64,000 bases of DNA, from assembly GCF_002091715.1 (NCBI RefSeq), contig NZ_BDAG01000015.1, forward strand, positions 1-64,000. The letters run 5' to 3'. How positions within the stretch are numbered: position 1 is the first letter of the stretch; each line of letters begins with the position of its first letter. Under the pieces are notes generated by a model. It worked only from the letters and a program-made list of their open reading frames with translations. It made no database searches and was not told the origin of the DNA. Made by a program: the position numbers and the translations under genes. The DNA comes from Pseudomonas migulae NBRC 103157 (lineage in GTDB: Bacteria > Pseudomonadota > Gammaproteobacteria > Pseudomonadales > Pseudomonadaceae). Below, in pieces: positions 9,440-18,690 of this stretch.

Positions 9440-9533
9440 CCTGTGGGAGCGGGCTTGCTCGCGAAGGCGTCGTGTCAGGCAGCATTAATATCGACTGACA
9501 CTCCGCCTTCGCGAGCAAGCCCGCTCCCACAGG
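9440..9533. repeat. REP pair (BIME-like), GGGCTTGCTCGCGAA type
   Basis: Two inverted copies of CTGTGGGAGCGGGCTTGCTC (continuing GCGAAGGCG) flank about 35 bases. It lies in the divergent gap between the UPF0149 gene and recQ. Confidence 0.92.
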
Positions 9534-9738
9534 TTGCGCGGTGTTTGTCCTCGTGTGTCTTCTCAGTGGCGCCCTTTGCGAGGGAGGCCTCGGGTATACT
9601 CCCGCGTTTTGTGATGCCCTGCTGGCGTCGCGGCTGAAATGTGAAGCGTCATGCAATGCGCCCTTACGATTTGTCAGTGCAGCCTTGCGGATCCTGAACC
9701 AGCCTTGCAGGGATGTTTCGGTGATTTTTGGAGTTTTT

Positions 9739-11865
9739 ATGCTCGAACAGGCTCAACGCGTCCTCAAGGACATCTTCGGCTACGACAGTTTCCGTGGCCG
9801 TCAGGGTGCAATCATTGAGCGCGTGGCCAGTGGCGGCGACGCCCTGGTGCTGATGCCTACCGGTGGTGGCAAATCCCTGTGCTTCCAGGTGCCGGCACTG
9901 CTGCGCGAAGGCCTGGCAGTGGTGGTGTCGCCGCTGATCGCGTTGATGGACGACCAAGTGGCGACCCTCGAAGAACTGGGCGTCGCGGCCGCTGCGTTGA
10001 ACTCCACGCTGAGCGCCGAGCAGCAACGCGACCTCGCTGCGCGGATCAAGCGCGGTGAAGTGAAGATGCTTTATCTCGCGCCTGAGCGTCTGGTCCAGCC
10101 GCGCATGCTGGCGTTCCTGCAAAGCCTTGAAATCGCCTTGTTCGCCATCGACGAAGCGCATTGCGTGTCGCAATGGGGTCACGACTTCCGCCGCGAGTAC
10201 CTGCAACTGGGCCAATTGGCAGAGTTGTTCCCCAACGTCCCGCGCATCGCCCTCACCGCGACCGCCGACAAGCGCACCCGGGAAGAAATCGTCGATCGCC
10301 TGCACCTGCAGAATGCCGAGCGCTTTCTCTCGAGCTTCGACCGCCCGAACATTTTTTACCGCATCGTGCCCAAGGAACAGCCGCGCAAGCAGTTGCTGGC
10401 GTTCCTCGCCGAACGGCGCAGCGATGCCGGCATCGTCTATTGCCTGTCACGCAAGAAAGTCGACGAAGTGGCGGTGTTCCTCAGCGAGCAGGGCTTCCCG
10501 GCGCTGCCGTACCACGCCGGTCTGGCCAACGAAACCCGGGCCCATCACCAGAAGCGCTTCCTTAACGAGGAAGGTCTGATCATGGTCGCCACCGTGGCGT
10601 TCGGCATGGGCATCGACAAGCCCAACGTGCGCTTTGTCGCGCACCTCGATCTGCCGAAATCCCTTGAGGCTTACTACCAGGAAACCGGTCGCGGCGGCCG
10701 TGACGGTCTGCCGGCGGATGCCTGGATGGCTTATGGCCTGCAAGACGTGGTGATGCTCAAGCAGATGCTGCAGAACTCCGAAGGCGATGAGCGCCACAAG
10801 CGTCTGGAGCAGCACAAGCTCGACGCGATGCTCTCGCTCTGCGAAGAGACCCGCTGCCGGCGTCAAACGTTGCTGGCCTACTTCGACGAAGACATGCCCG
10901 AGCCGTGCGGCCACTGCGACAACTGCGTCGATGGCGTGCAGACCTGGGACGCCACCGAGCCGGCCCGTCAGGCGCTTTCGGCGATTTACCGCACCGGCCA
11001 GCGCTATGGCGTCGGCCATCTGGTGGACGTGTTGCTGGGCAAGGACAACGAAAAGGTCCGCAGCTTCGGCCATCAGCATCTGTCGGTCTACGGTGTCGGC
11101 AAGGCAATGGGCGAGAGCGAATGGCGCTCCCTGTTCCGACAGCTGGTGGCCCGTGGTCTGGCCGACATCGATCTCGAAGGTTACGGCGGTCTGCGCCTCA
11201 GTGACACTTGCCGGCCGCTGCTCAAGGGCGAAGTGACGTTGGAACTGCGTCGCGACCTCAAGCCGCAAACCACCGCGAAAAGCAGCAAGAGCCAGGCGAG
11301 CCAACTGGTCCGTGGCGAAGAACGCGAACAGTGGGAAGCCTTGCGCGCCTTGCGTCGCAAGCTCGCCGAAGAGCACGGTGTGCCGCCTTACGTCATCTTC
11401 CCCGACTCGACGTTGCTGGAAATGCTCCGCAGCCAACCGACCTCTCTGGCGGAAATGGCCACGGTCAGCGGTGTCGGCGCACGCAAACTGGAACGTTACG
11501 GCGAGGCCTTCCTCGAAGTGCTCGGCGGCCAGGTCGAGGCGCCGAAAGTGGTGGCCGACGTGCGCCACGAGCTGATAACCCTCGCTCGGGCCGGCATGAC
11601 GCCGTTACAAATCGCCGGTCAATTGCAGTGCTCGGAAAAGAATGTCTACACCATGCTCGCCGAGGCAATCGGCAAGCAGCAGTTGTCGCTGGAACAGGCG
11701 CTGGACCTGCCCGAAGACTTGATGGGCGAAGTCCAGGATGCGTTTCTCGACGGCGAGGGCGAATTGCCGCCGGTGGCGGAGATTGCTGCGCTGTTCGCCG
11801 GTCGCGTGCCGGAAGGTGTTTTGTACTGTGTTCGAGCCGCGCTGCAATCGGAATTCGAGGTCTGA
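9739..11865 (+). CDS. recQ: ATP-dependent DNA helicase RecQ
   Basis: A 3'-5' helicase acting in recombination, replication-fork repair and suppression of illegitimate exchange. The start [10 protein letters not shown] at 9739 follows GGAG; an open extension upstream is not coding-like. The 708 residues show Walker A TGGGKS (41-46), DEAH box (138-141) with [10 protein letters not shown] after it, and motif [12 protein letters not shown]. The RQC zinc cysteines are in [13 protein letters not shown]...CGHCDNC. The HRDC domain is at about 525-600 ([20 protein letters not shown]), and a helical C-terminal tail of ~100 residues ends in a helix-turn-helix-like segment ([20 protein letters not shown]). 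The length is larger than E. coli RecQ (about 610 aa), as is usual in Pseudomonas. Confidence 0.97.
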   Translation: MLEQAQRVLKDIFGYDSFRGRQGAIIERVASGGDALVLMPTGGGKSLCFQVPALLREGLAVVVSPLIALMDDQVATLEELGVAAAALNSTLSAEQQRDLAARIKRGEVKMLYLAPERLVQPRMLAFLQSLEIALFAIDEAHCVSQWGHDFRREYLQLGQLAELFPNVPRIALTATADKRTREEIVDRLHLQNAERFLSSFDRPNIFYRIVPKEQPRKQLLAFLAERRSDAGIVYCLSRKKVDEVAVFLSEQGFPALPYHAGLANETRAHHQKRFLNEEGLIMVATVAFGMGIDKPNVRFVAHLDLPKSLEAYYQETGRGGRDGLPADAWMAYGLQDVVMLKQMLQNSEGDERHKRLEQHKLDAMLSLCEETRCRRQTLLAYFDEDMPEPCGHCDNCVDGVQTWDATEPARQALSAIYRTGQRYGVGHLVDVLLGKDNEKVRSFGHQHLSVYGVGKAMGESEWRSLFRQLVARGLADIDLEGYGGLRLSDTCRPLLKGEVTLELRRDLKPQTTAKSSKSQASQLVRGEEREQWEALRALRRKLAEEHGVPPYVIFPDSTLLEMLRSQPTSLAEMATVSGVGARKLERYGEAFLEVLGGQVEAPKVVADVRHELITLARAGMTPLQIAGQLQCSEKNVYTMLAEAIGKQQLSLEQALDLPEDLMGEVQDAFLDGEGELPPVAEIAALFAGRVPEGVLYCVRAALQSEFEV

Positions 11866-11996
11866 GTTTCAAATTTCGGACAGGGCTGTATTGATGTAAC
11901 GATTCAGTACAGAGCAAGCCTTGCCTCAAGCCAAGGGTCATGCTTAGCTGACTAATAATTAGTTTTTCTCTATTTCAGTCTAACCATGAGTGTTTT

Positions 11997-12431
11997 ATGC
12001 CGTTAACCGATCAACACCGATTTGGCATGCAACTGGCCCAGATGTCGCGCGGCTGGCGTGCCGAACTGGACCGCCGTCTGGCCGGCCTGGGTTTGTCCCA
12101 GGCGCGCTGGCTGGTGCTGCTGCACCTGGCGCGTTTCGAGGAGGCGCCGACCCAGCGCGAACTGGCACAAAGCGTCGGCGTCGAAGGGCCGACCCTGGCC
12201 AGGCTGCTCGACAGTCTGGAAACTCAGGGCCTCGTTCAGCGTCAGGCCGTGGTGGAAGACCGCCGGGCGAAAAAAATCGTCCTCTGTGCACCGGCCCGTC
12301 CCCTGATCGAACAAATTGAAACCATTGCCACTCAACTGCGCCACGAGCTGTTTGAAGGCGTCGATGAGGCCGATTTGAAGGTCTGCATGCGTGTTCACGG
12401 GCACATTCTGGCCAACCTGGAAAAATCCTGA
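11997..12431 (+). CDS. MarR-family transcriptional regulator
   Basis: A 144-aa winged-helix regulator. Residues ~30-110 contain the MarR fold: QARWLVLLHLARFEEAPTQR, the recognition segment ELAQSVGVEGPTLARLLDSL, and the wing VVEDRRAKKIVL. The small-molecule ligand and targets are not evident. It lies between recQ and a FimV-like gene. Only the 128-bp gap downstream or its own upstream region are plausible local targets. SlyA/HpcR-like members look similar, so no symbol is given. Confidence 0.9.
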   Translation: MPLTDQHRFGMQLAQMSRGWRAELDRRLAGLGLSQARWLVLLHLARFEEAPTQRELAQSVGVEGPTLARLLDSLETQGLVQRQAVVEDRRAKKIVLCAPARPLIEQIETIATQLRHELFEGVDEADLKVCMRVHGHILANLEKS

Positions 12432-12559
12432 AGCAGAACCGGGTGTCAGCTTTTTGAGATACCCCGTTGTGCGGACTATAAAGAACTACTAGGCAATATC
12501 GTGTTCGTACCGGATGTGCGAACACGCACCGGTTGGTTCTGGTTATCTAAGGGATGCTC

Positions 12560-14308
12560 ATGCTCGAGAGTTGGCACGTTGTACTGCGTTGGTGCGCCAG
12601 GCTGGTTCTGGCCGGTGGGGCTGTAACTTACTCGGCATTGGCGCCCGCGTTGGGCCTGGGTGAAATCACCGTGCATTCGGCGCTGAATCAACCGCTGCGT
12701 GCCGACATCGATCTGGTGGATGCTGCCGGTCTGGAGGAGGGCGACTTGTCCGTCAGTCTGGCGACCGCAGACGAATTCAGTCGCGCCGGTGTCGAGCGGG
12801 TGTTCTTTCTCAATGACCTGAAGTTCACGCCCATCCTGCGGGGCAACCGCAGCCTGATCCGGGTGAGCTCCAATAAAGTGGTCAACGAACCTTTTCTGAA
12901 TTTCCTCGTGCAGCTCAATCAGCCCAACGGGCGCGTTCTACGCGAGTACACCGTGCTGATCGATCCGCCGGGCACGCCGGGGATCGTGCCGGTGGCCGAC
13001 GAACCAGTCACCCGCTCACCGAACTCCCCCTACCCGAGTGTCAAACCGGCCATTGCGCCGCCCACTCAGGCCAAAAAAACGGCCCCTAAAGTTGAACCGT
13101 CCGCCGCCCCCGTCATTGATCCCGTCGCCGAGCAACTGGCCGCCAGCGTGTTGCAGAACCAGCAACTGCAAAAAAACATCGATGAGCTGAACGCGAAACT
13201 TCAGGGCCAGGACGAACAGATCGCCAGCCAGAAAAAACAGATCACCGAACTGCAAACGCAATTGGCGGAGGTCCAGGCGCCCCCGGTTATACCGGAAGTT
13301 GTTGCGCCAGCACCGGTCGCGGTACAAGAACCCGAGACGTTCAATTGGCCGATGATCATCGGGTTGCTGACGTTGTTGGCCTTGCTGTTGCTGGGCCTGT
13401 TTGTTCGCCGCCAACGACAGCAGGTTCAGACCCTGGCTGCAGATCCTCCCGTTCTACCGTCGCGACACGAGCCGGTGCTTGATCAAACCGTGGAGCCGTT
13501 GGCGAAGCCCGCCCCGCTGAATCCCGGGCCCGATCAACATGACGAGACGCCGTCAGGGGATGTGCTGGAAGGCGTGGGTATCTACCTGGCCTATGGCCGT
13601 TTTTCCGAAGCTGCGGGTTTGTTGCGTGATGCCCTGGCGAAGGAGCCACATCGCACGGATCTGGCCGTACAGTTGCTGGAAGTCCTCGGCAAGCAAGGTG
13701 ACGGGCCAGCCTATGACGCTCAGGAAAACAGCCTGCGAGATGCCGGATTTGATATTCGGCAACTTCAGGACATTCGGGCCCGCTACCCGAAACTTGACAG
13801 TGCGGTGCCAGTGGCTGCGGCGGCAGTGATCGCAACTCCCGTTCAATCCGAAGCAGTGCCCGGCGACGAGTTCCAGTTGAACCTGGATGACCTGTCGATG
13901 GAGTCGAGCTGGGATCTGATCAGTCCCTTCGATAGCACTAAACCCACGGACAAACCACCCGAGGTCGTGGAACCCGCATTCACCTCGAACCTGCACGTGA
14001 TGCCCGATGTGTTCGAGATGCCTGAAGAAACCACGTTGGGCGAACCCGAGCTTGAGTGGGTCGCCGAGCCTGAGGCTCAGGCTCTGGACGACGACTTCCT
14101 TGACGAATTCAAGGACTCGTCATTCGAACTTGAAGCGCTGAGCCTGGAACCCTCCGTGCCGGACAACGCAGGCAAACTGGAACAGGCCCAGACCTGCATT
14201 GATGACGGTGATCTGGACAGCGCCATCGAACTGCTGAACGAGTTGCTCAAGGACGGCGACGAACCCCTTAAACAAACTGCGCGGACGCTGTTGGCCGGTA
14301 TTCGCTGA
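12560..14308 (+). CDS. FimV-like peptidoglycan/type IV pilus-associated protein
   Basis: The ATG at 12560 is preferred over 12554 because AAGGG then has a 6-base spacing. The N-terminus has a signal-like hydrophobic segment followed by the FimV N-terminal block (LGEITVHSALNQPLRADIDL, VFFLNDLKFTPILRG). A coiled coil follows at about residues 195-240 (QLQKNIDELNAKLQGQDEQI), then a single transmembrane segment at ~260-280 (MIIGLLTLLALLLLGLFV). The acidic cytoplasmic part ends with the FimV C-terminal TPR-like domain (LEQAQTCIDDGDLDSAIELL). No LysM domain is obvious. At 582 aa it is much shorter than P. aeruginosa FimV (over 900 aa), so it is probably a paralogue. FimV proteins act in pilus assembly and polar localisation. 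Confidence 0.8.
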   Translation: MLESWHVVLRWCARLVLAGGAVTYSALAPALGLGEITVHSALNQPLRADIDLVDAAGLEEGDLSVSLATADEFSRAGVERVFFLNDLKFTPILRGNRSLIRVSSNKVVNEPFLNFLVQLNQPNGRVLREYTVLIDPPGTPGIVPVADEPVTRSPNSPYPSVKPAIAPPTQAKKTAPKVEPSAAPVIDPVAEQLAASVLQNQQLQKNIDELNAKLQGQDEQIASQKKQITELQTQLAEVQAPPVIPEVVAPAPVAVQEPETFNWPMIIGLLTLLALLLLGLFVRRQRQQVQTLAADPPVLPSRHEPVLDQTVEPLAKPAPLNPGPDQHDETPSGDVLEGVGIYLAYGRFSEAAGLLRDALAKEPHRTDLAVQLLEVLGKQGDGPAYDAQENSLRDAGFDIRQLQDIRARYPKLDSAVPVAAAAVIATPVQSEAVPGDEFQLNLDDLSMESSWDLISPFDSTKPTDKPPEVVEPAFTSNLHVMPDVFEMPEETTLGEPELEWVAEPEAQALDDDFLDEFKDSSFELEALSLEPSVPDNAGKLEQAQTCIDDGDLDSAIELLNELLKDGDEPLKQTARTLLAGIR

Positions 14309-14352
14309 GCCTCTATCATGGCGACGCCCTCTGGTTCAGGAGTTCCCTCGTC

Positions 14353-14640
14353 ATGACCGCGCACAAACCCGAAATCGTCATCACCTACTGCACGCAATGC
14401 CAATGGCTGTTGCGTGCCGCGTGGTTGGCGCAAGAACTGCTCAGTACCTTTGGCGATGACCTGGGCAAGGTGTCGCTGGTGCCTGGCACTGGTGGTGTGT
14501 TTCACATTTTCTGTGACGATGTGCAGATCTGGGAGCGCAAGGCAGACGGCGGTTTCCCTGAGGCCAAGGTGTTGAAGCAGCGGGTCCGCGATCAGATCGA
14601 TCCGGACCGCGACCTCGGACACAACGACCGCACTCAGTGA
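14353..14640 (+). CDS. SelT/SelW/SelH-like Rdx family protein
   Basis: A 95-aa thioredoxin-like protein with the redox motif CTQC at residues 13-16 and the family pattern ITYCTQCQWLLRAAWLAQEL, GGVFHIFCDDVQIWERK and GFPEAKVLKQRVRD. In selenoprotein W relatives one cysteine is selenocysteine; here both are Cys. The exact redox partner is unknown. It follows the FimV-like gene by 44 bases and overlaps by 7 bases the end of the convergent EamA transporter gene. Confidence 0.88.
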   Translation: MTAHKPEIVITYCTQCQWLLRAAWLAQELLSTFGDDLGKVSLVPGTGGVFHIFCDDVQIWERKADGGFPEAKVLKQRVRDQIDPDRDLGHNDRTQ

Positions 14641-15527
14641 GATGCCGCTTCGGCAGCGACCGTTTTCTTGCTTGAACCGCCCGAGAGCCTGCTGGACACC
14701 ACAATCGCGACGATGATCAAGGCACCACCGATGAGCATGCGCAGCGTCGGGTTTTCATTGAACAGCAGCCACGCCATGGTGATGCCGTACACCGGCTCCA
14801 GCGCAAACACCACGGCGGCGGTGCGCGCCTTGATTACCGCGAGGCTGGCGACGAACAGACTGTGAGCGACGCCGGTGCAGAACACCCCGAGCAAGGCGAT
14901 CCACAGCCAGTCAATGGCGCGGACTTCGCTCAACTGCGGCACCGCCACCGGCAGCAAACACAAGGCGACCACCACGTTCTGGCACAGCGCAGCCTGTACC
15001 GGCGGAATTCTTGCGGAACTGGCGCGGTTGGTCAGGGACAGTAATGCAAACAGCAACCCGGAGCCCACCGCCCACAACAAGCCGGTGGTGGCGCCGCTGG
15101 CCAGATCGAAATCAGGCGTGACCAGCACCAGCCCGACACTCACCAGCACCACCAGCAGGATTTCATTGGCGCGAATCCGCTCACGGAAAATCAACCCTTC
15201 CAGGATCACGGTGAAGGCCGGGAAACTGGCGAAACCCAGGGTCGCGATCGCTACGCCCGCGACCTTTACCGCAATGAAAAAACTCACCCAGTGCCCGGCC
15301 AGCAACAAACCGCTGAGCAGCAGGCGGCGCCAGTCCACGGCTTGCAGTTTCTGCCAGCGTGTCTGGCTGGCGAACCGCGCGAAAACGGCCAGGGCGAGCA
15401 CAGCAAAGGCAGCGCGACCGAAGACGATGACGGCAGGGGAGGCGGCGGCGAGTTTGCCGAACACACCGGTCAGGCCAAACATCAATGCACCGATATGCAG
15501 AGCGCCGAGGGCGGTACGGGGAGTCAT
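14634..15527 (-). CDS. EamA/DMT-superfamily membrane transporter
   Basis: The start MTPRTALGAL at 15527 is preceded by AAGGA; a longer open frame reads through a repeat and is not used. The 297 residues form about ten transmembrane helices with two EamA repeats. The second repeat has the typical ending AAVVFALEPVYGITMAWLLF followed by GGALIIVAIVVSS. Such proteins export amino acids or other metabolites; the substrate is not predictable. An AraC-type regulator gene lies immediately upstream on the same strand and may control it. The last 7 bases overlap the convergent Rdx gene. Confidence 0.88.
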   Translation of the reverse strand: MTPRTALGALHIGALMFGLTGVFGKLAAASPAVIVFGRAAFAVLALAVFARFASQTRWQKLQAVDWRRLLLSGLLLAGHWVSFFIAVKVAGVAIATLGFASFPAFTVILEGLIFRERIRANEILLVVLVSVGLVLVTPDFDLASGATTGLLWAVGSGLLFALLSLTNRASSARIPPVQAALCQNVVVALCLLPVAVPQLSEVRAIDWLWIALLGVFCTGVAHSLFVASLAVIKARTAAVVFALEPVYGITMAWLLFNENPTLRMLIGGALIIVAIVVSSRLSGGSSKKTVAAEAASH

Positions 15528-15558
15528 TGCGATCCTTAACAGCAAACGAACAGAGGTG

Positions 15559-15641
15559 TAGGCGCTGCCGAAGGCTGCGATCTTTTGATCTTGCTTTTCG
15601 GGGATCAGATCCAAAGATCGCAGCCTTCGGCAGCGCCTGCA
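15559..15641. repeat. Inverted repeat GGCGCTGCCGAAGGCTGCGA, different from REP family
   Basis: TAGGCGCTGCCGAAGGCTGC (continuing GATCTTTT) at the left is repeated in inverse at 15613-15641, with about 26 bases between. It lies between the EamA and AraC genes. This is a second Pseudomonas intergenic palindrome class, distinct from the GGGAGCGGG repeats in the rest of the window. Confidence 0.85.
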
Positions 15642-15683
15642 TTGAACCGCATGAGAACAGTTATGTCTGTCGTCAGGCTCGCA

Positions 15684-16442
15684 TCATTTGTCGCCAGCCT
15701 CGCGCCGCAATTTTCCGGGCGAGACTCCAAACTCCCGCAACACCGCCGCTGAAAACGCACTTTGCGAGCTGTAGCCAACCCGACTGGCAATCTCGCCAAC
15801 GGGCAACGCCGAATCCCGCAACAGACTCACGGCCATGTGCAAACGACGACTGCGAATGTAGTCCATCGGCGTCTGTCCGCATTCAGCGACAAACCGCGCA
15901 TGCAGCCGAGCGCTGGACAACCCGGCGATGCGCGCCAGATCGGCGACTTGCAGCGGGTAGGCCGCGTGCTGATCGATGTGCGCATTCAACGCAGCGTAGG
16001 GCAGGCGCCGGCCGCCCATCACTTGCGGCCTGGCGTTGTTGAGGCTGGCCAGCAACAGCACCGCGCCTTGTTGCGCGATCAGCGGGTCGCTGACCTGACT
16101 GCCCGCCAGCCAGTTCACCAATTGGCTTTGCCCGGCGTCCAGCGGCAGTCGCCCGGCGTTGTCGAGTAAACGGCGGCTGGCATCGGCGTGCTCGCCAAGC
16201 GACTGCGCCACCCATTGATCACTTGGCACGTCCAGCACCAGGCAGCGGCTGCCATTGGCGCTGCCACAGGCATGATGGAAACCGGACGGGACCACCACGA
16301 AACTCTGCTGGACCACCTGACTGCCACGCCCGTCGACCTCGAAATCCAGCGCGCCCGAGAGACCGAACACCAGTTGCGCGTGGTCGTGACTGTGGACGAT
16401 CAGGTCGTGAGTGTATTGGCGCAGCGTGAGGATCGGTCTCAT
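15684..16442 (-). CDS. AraC-family transcriptional regulator (cupin + HTH)
   Basis: The start MRPILTLRQY at 16442 follows GGGAG at a good distance. The 252-aa protein has an N-terminal cupin-like sensing domain (HDHAQLVFGLSGALDFEV, FVVVPSGFHHACG) and a C-terminal double helix-turn-helix (LQVADLARIAGLSSARLHAR; VGEIASRVGYSSQSAFSAAV; FGVSPGKLRRE). The family usually activates a neighbouring gene; the EamA transporter 157 bases downstream is the obvious candidate. Confidence 0.9.
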   Translation of the reverse strand: MRPILTLRQYTHDLIVHSHDHAQLVFGLSGALDFEVDGRGSQVVQQSFVVVPSGFHHACGSANGSRCLVLDVPSDQWVAQSLGEHADASRRLLDNAGRLPLDAGQSQLVNWLAGSQVSDPLIAQQGAVLLLASLNNARPQVMGGRRLPYAALNAHIDQHAAYPLQVADLARIAGLSSARLHARFVAECGQTPMDYIRSRRLHMAVSLLRDSALPVGEIASRVGYSSQSAFSAAVLREFGVSPGKLRREAGDK

Positions 16443-16577
16443 CGCAGGTCTCCCGAGTAAGGCTGCCAGTCTACACCGAGGTCGTTCCCGCGCGCTGTCA
16501 CAGGACTGACTTGTCACTGTCATGGGCAATTAACCCCACCGGCGCAAGCTTGCAAAAACAATCGCAGAGGGTTGCCC

Positions 16578-17393
16578 ATGACCAGCGCCGAGCTCGCCAA
16601 ACCCAGTCGTAAACAACGTGTGCGGACCTTGTGGATTTCCGATGTGCATCTGGGCACCCGGGATTGCCAGGCCGAGCACTTGTCGCAGTTTCTCAAGGGC
16701 TACCATGCGGACAAGATCTACCTGGTCGGCGACATCATCGATGGCTGGAAACTGCGCAGCGGCATGTACTGGCCTCAGGCGCACACCAACGTGATTCGTC
16801 GCCTGTTGACCATGAGCAAGCGCGGCACCGAGGTGATTTATGTCACCGGCAACCACGACGAATTCCTGCGTCGTTACTCAAAGCTGATTCTGGGCAATAT
16901 TCAATTGGTGGATGAAGCGGTGCACGTGACCGCCGATGGCCGCCACTTGCTGGTGATCCATGGTGACCAGTTTGACGTGATCACCCGTTATCACCGCTGG
17001 CTGGCCTTTCTCGGCGACTCGGCCTACGAATTCACCCTGACCCTCAACCGTTGGCTCAACCACTGGCGTGCCCGTTATGGCTACGGTTACTGGTCGTTGT
17101 CGGCGTACCTCAAACACAAGGTGAAAACCGCCGTCAGCTTCATCAGCGACTTCGAAGAAGCCATCGCCCACGAATGCGTCAAACGCGAATTGCACGGGGT
17201 GGTGTGCGGGCACATTCACCATGCCGAAATCCGTAAGGTTGGTGAGGTGGACTACCTCAATTGCGGGGATTGGGTGGAGTCGTGTACGGCGCTGATCGAG
17301 CATTGGGATGGTTCGATCGAGTTGTACCGGTTGGCGGATGCGCAGGCGCGGGAGGCGGAGTTGAAGGCCATTAAAATCGCAGAACCCGCATAA
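16578..17393 (+). CDS. LpxH-like UDP-2,3-diacylglucosamine diphosphatase / metallophosphatase
   Basis: A 271-aa calcineurin-like phosphoesterase; the ATG at 16578 follows AGAGG. Metal-binding motifs are complete: DVHLG (near residue 23), GDIIDGWKLR, GNHDEFLRR, the His in VIHGDQFD, and GHIHHAEIR. The closest known activity is hydrolysis of UDP-2,3-diacylglucosamine to lipid X in lipid A synthesis. Pseudomonads carry a shorter canonical LpxH elsewhere, so this longer paralogue may have a related but distinct substrate. It is divergent from the AraC gene and followed by a REP pair. Confidence 0.85.
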   Translation: MTSAELAKPSRKQRVRTLWISDVHLGTRDCQAEHLSQFLKGYHADKIYLVGDIIDGWKLRSGMYWPQAHTNVIRRLLTMSKRGTEVIYVTGNHDEFLRRYSKLILGNIQLVDEAVHVTADGRHLLVIHGDQFDVITRYHRWLAFLGDSAYEFTLTLNRWLNHWRARYGYGYWSLSAYLKHKVKTAVSFISDFEEAIAHECVKRELHGVVCGHIHHAEIRKVGEVDYLNCGDWVESCTALIEHWDGSIELYRLADAQAREAELKAIKIAEPA

Positions 17394-17418
17394 CATTTTG
17401 GGTGTTCGAGCCGGCCTC

Positions 17419-17499
17419 TTCGCGAGCAAGCCCGCTCCCACATTCGACCGTGTTCTCGAGGACGACTCGGTCGATTGTGGGAGCGGGCTTGCTCGCGAA
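17419..17499. repeat. REP pair
   Basis: TTCGCGAGCAAGCCCGCTCC (continuing CACA) and its inverse flank about 33 bases. It lies between the converging LpxH-like and HD-domain genes. Confidence 0.92.
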
Positions 17500-17528
17500 T
17501 GGACCGCGAAGCGATCCCCTGCGATCTG

Positions 17529-18119
17529 TCAGGCCGGCGCGTGCTCTTCCATCGCCGCCTTGTAAATCGAATGCTTGGGATGAGCGAACAACCGCTCCAT
17601 CATCGGCTCGAAGAAACTCAGTGGTAGCGTCTCGTAAGCCGGATCAAACGCTGCCGCATCGTACTTCGCGCAGAACTCGATGGTCGCCTGATACTGCGGA
17701 TGATCGCTGAACTGCTCGCGTAAATGCCGATCCATGCCCAAGTGATGGAAAAAGTAATACCCCTGGAAAATCCCGTGTTTCTCCACCATCCACAGATTCT
17801 CGGCGCTGACGAAGGGTTTGAGGATCGCCGCCGCAATGTCTGGATGGTTGTAGGAACCTAACGTGTCGCCGATGTCGTGAAGCAGGGCGCACACCACGTA
17901 TTCTTCGTCGCGGCCATCGCGCCAGGCACGACTGGCGGTTTGCAGGGAATGGGTCAGGCGATCCACCGGGAAGCCGCCAAAATCACCCTCCAGCAGTTTC
18001 AGGTGCGCCACAATCCGTGTCGGCAATTGTCTCGCATAGGCACTGAAGTCCGCGGCGATGATCGCCCAGTCTTCCTGTGTGCCGTCCTGCATGTGGGTGA
18101 AACGGGCATTGGCATTCAT
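17529..18119 (-). CDS. HD-domain phosphohydrolase
   Basis: A 196-aa soluble protein; the ATG at 18119 follows AGAGGA. The HD signature CALLHDIGDTLG and the following NHPDIA, together with upstream HSLQTASRAWRDG and downstream EKHGIFQGYYFFHHLG, are typical of small HD metal-dependent phosphohydrolases. The substrate is unknown; a nucleotide or phosphonate-related compound is possible. It is downstream of the Mpo1-like gene with 99 bases between, so cotranscription is uncertain. Confidence 0.85.
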   Translation of the reverse strand: MNANARFTHMQDGTQEDWAIIAADFSAYARQLPTRIVAHLKLLEGDFGGFPVDRLTHSLQTASRAWRDGRDEEYVVCALLHDIGDTLGSYNHPDIAAAILKPFVSAENLWMVEKHGIFQGYYFFHHLGMDRHLREQFSDHPQYQATIEFCAKYDAAAFDPAYETLPLSFFEPMMERLFAHPKHSIYKAAMEEHAPA

Positions 18120-18218
18120 CGGCTATCCTCTTGTTCTTGTCGAAAGGGATTTTTTCAGTGTAGGACCTGTGACCATCAACGCACTGACTGCGCAGGACGC
18201 ATTGCTGGCCAATCGGGC

Positions 18219-18530
18219 CTAGAACGGCACACGGCCCAGAATCATGTCGCGGTACATCACGAAATCGCCGAGCAGGCTGTAAAGCGGATGTTGAAAAGTC
18301 GCAGGACGGTTCTTTTCAAAGAAGAAATGCCCGACCCAGGCGAAGCTGTAGCCGGCCAGCGGAAGGGCCAGCAGCCATAGCCAGGCTCCTTTGCCGATGC
18401 TCAGGGCCAGAATGAAAATGACCAGCGTCGTGCCGATGAAGTGCAATCGCCGACATGTACTGTTGCTGTGTTCACTCAGGTAATACGGGTAAAACTCGGC
18501 GAAGCTATTGAATCGTTTGAAGTTTTCCAC
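18219..18530 (-). CDS. Mpo1-like (DUF962) membrane protein
   Basis: The protein has the family signature FNSFAEFYPYYLSEHSNSTC followed by RRLHFIGT, two hydrophobic segments, and FAWVGHFFFEKNRPATFQHP. The conserved histidines are those of the yeast Mpo1 2-hydroxy fatty acid dioxygenase family, although bacterial function is unproved. I choose the GTG at 18530, which gives 103 aa, the usual length. The frame is open to an ATG at 18611, but that start has no ribosome-binding site and adds a non-conserved extension. Confidence 0.8.
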   Translation of the reverse strand: MENFKRFNSFAEFYPYYLSEHSNSTCRRLHFIGTTLVIFILALSIGKGAWLWLLALPLAGYSFAWVGHFFFEKNRPATFQHPLYSLLGDFVMYRDMILGRVPF

Positions 18531-18690
18531 GACTGCGATCTCTGTGGTTATTGTCCTGATTGCAAGTTGTTCTGCGGGTAGCTTATTTGAGTCTAGAGTG
18601 ATCATTGGCATCAGCCAGTGACAATGGGCGCCACTTTAGTATCCTTCGGAAATTGGCCGTAGCATGCGGCTCACCATTTAAGTAAACGCC

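Noticed and set aside
9440-9533. CRISPR-like spaced palindromes in several gaps
   Set aside because: Each site has only one inverted pair with no regularly spaced direct repeats or cas genes; these are REP elements.
11866-11996. Terminator after recQ
   Set aside because: No stem followed by a U-tract could be found in this 131-base gap.
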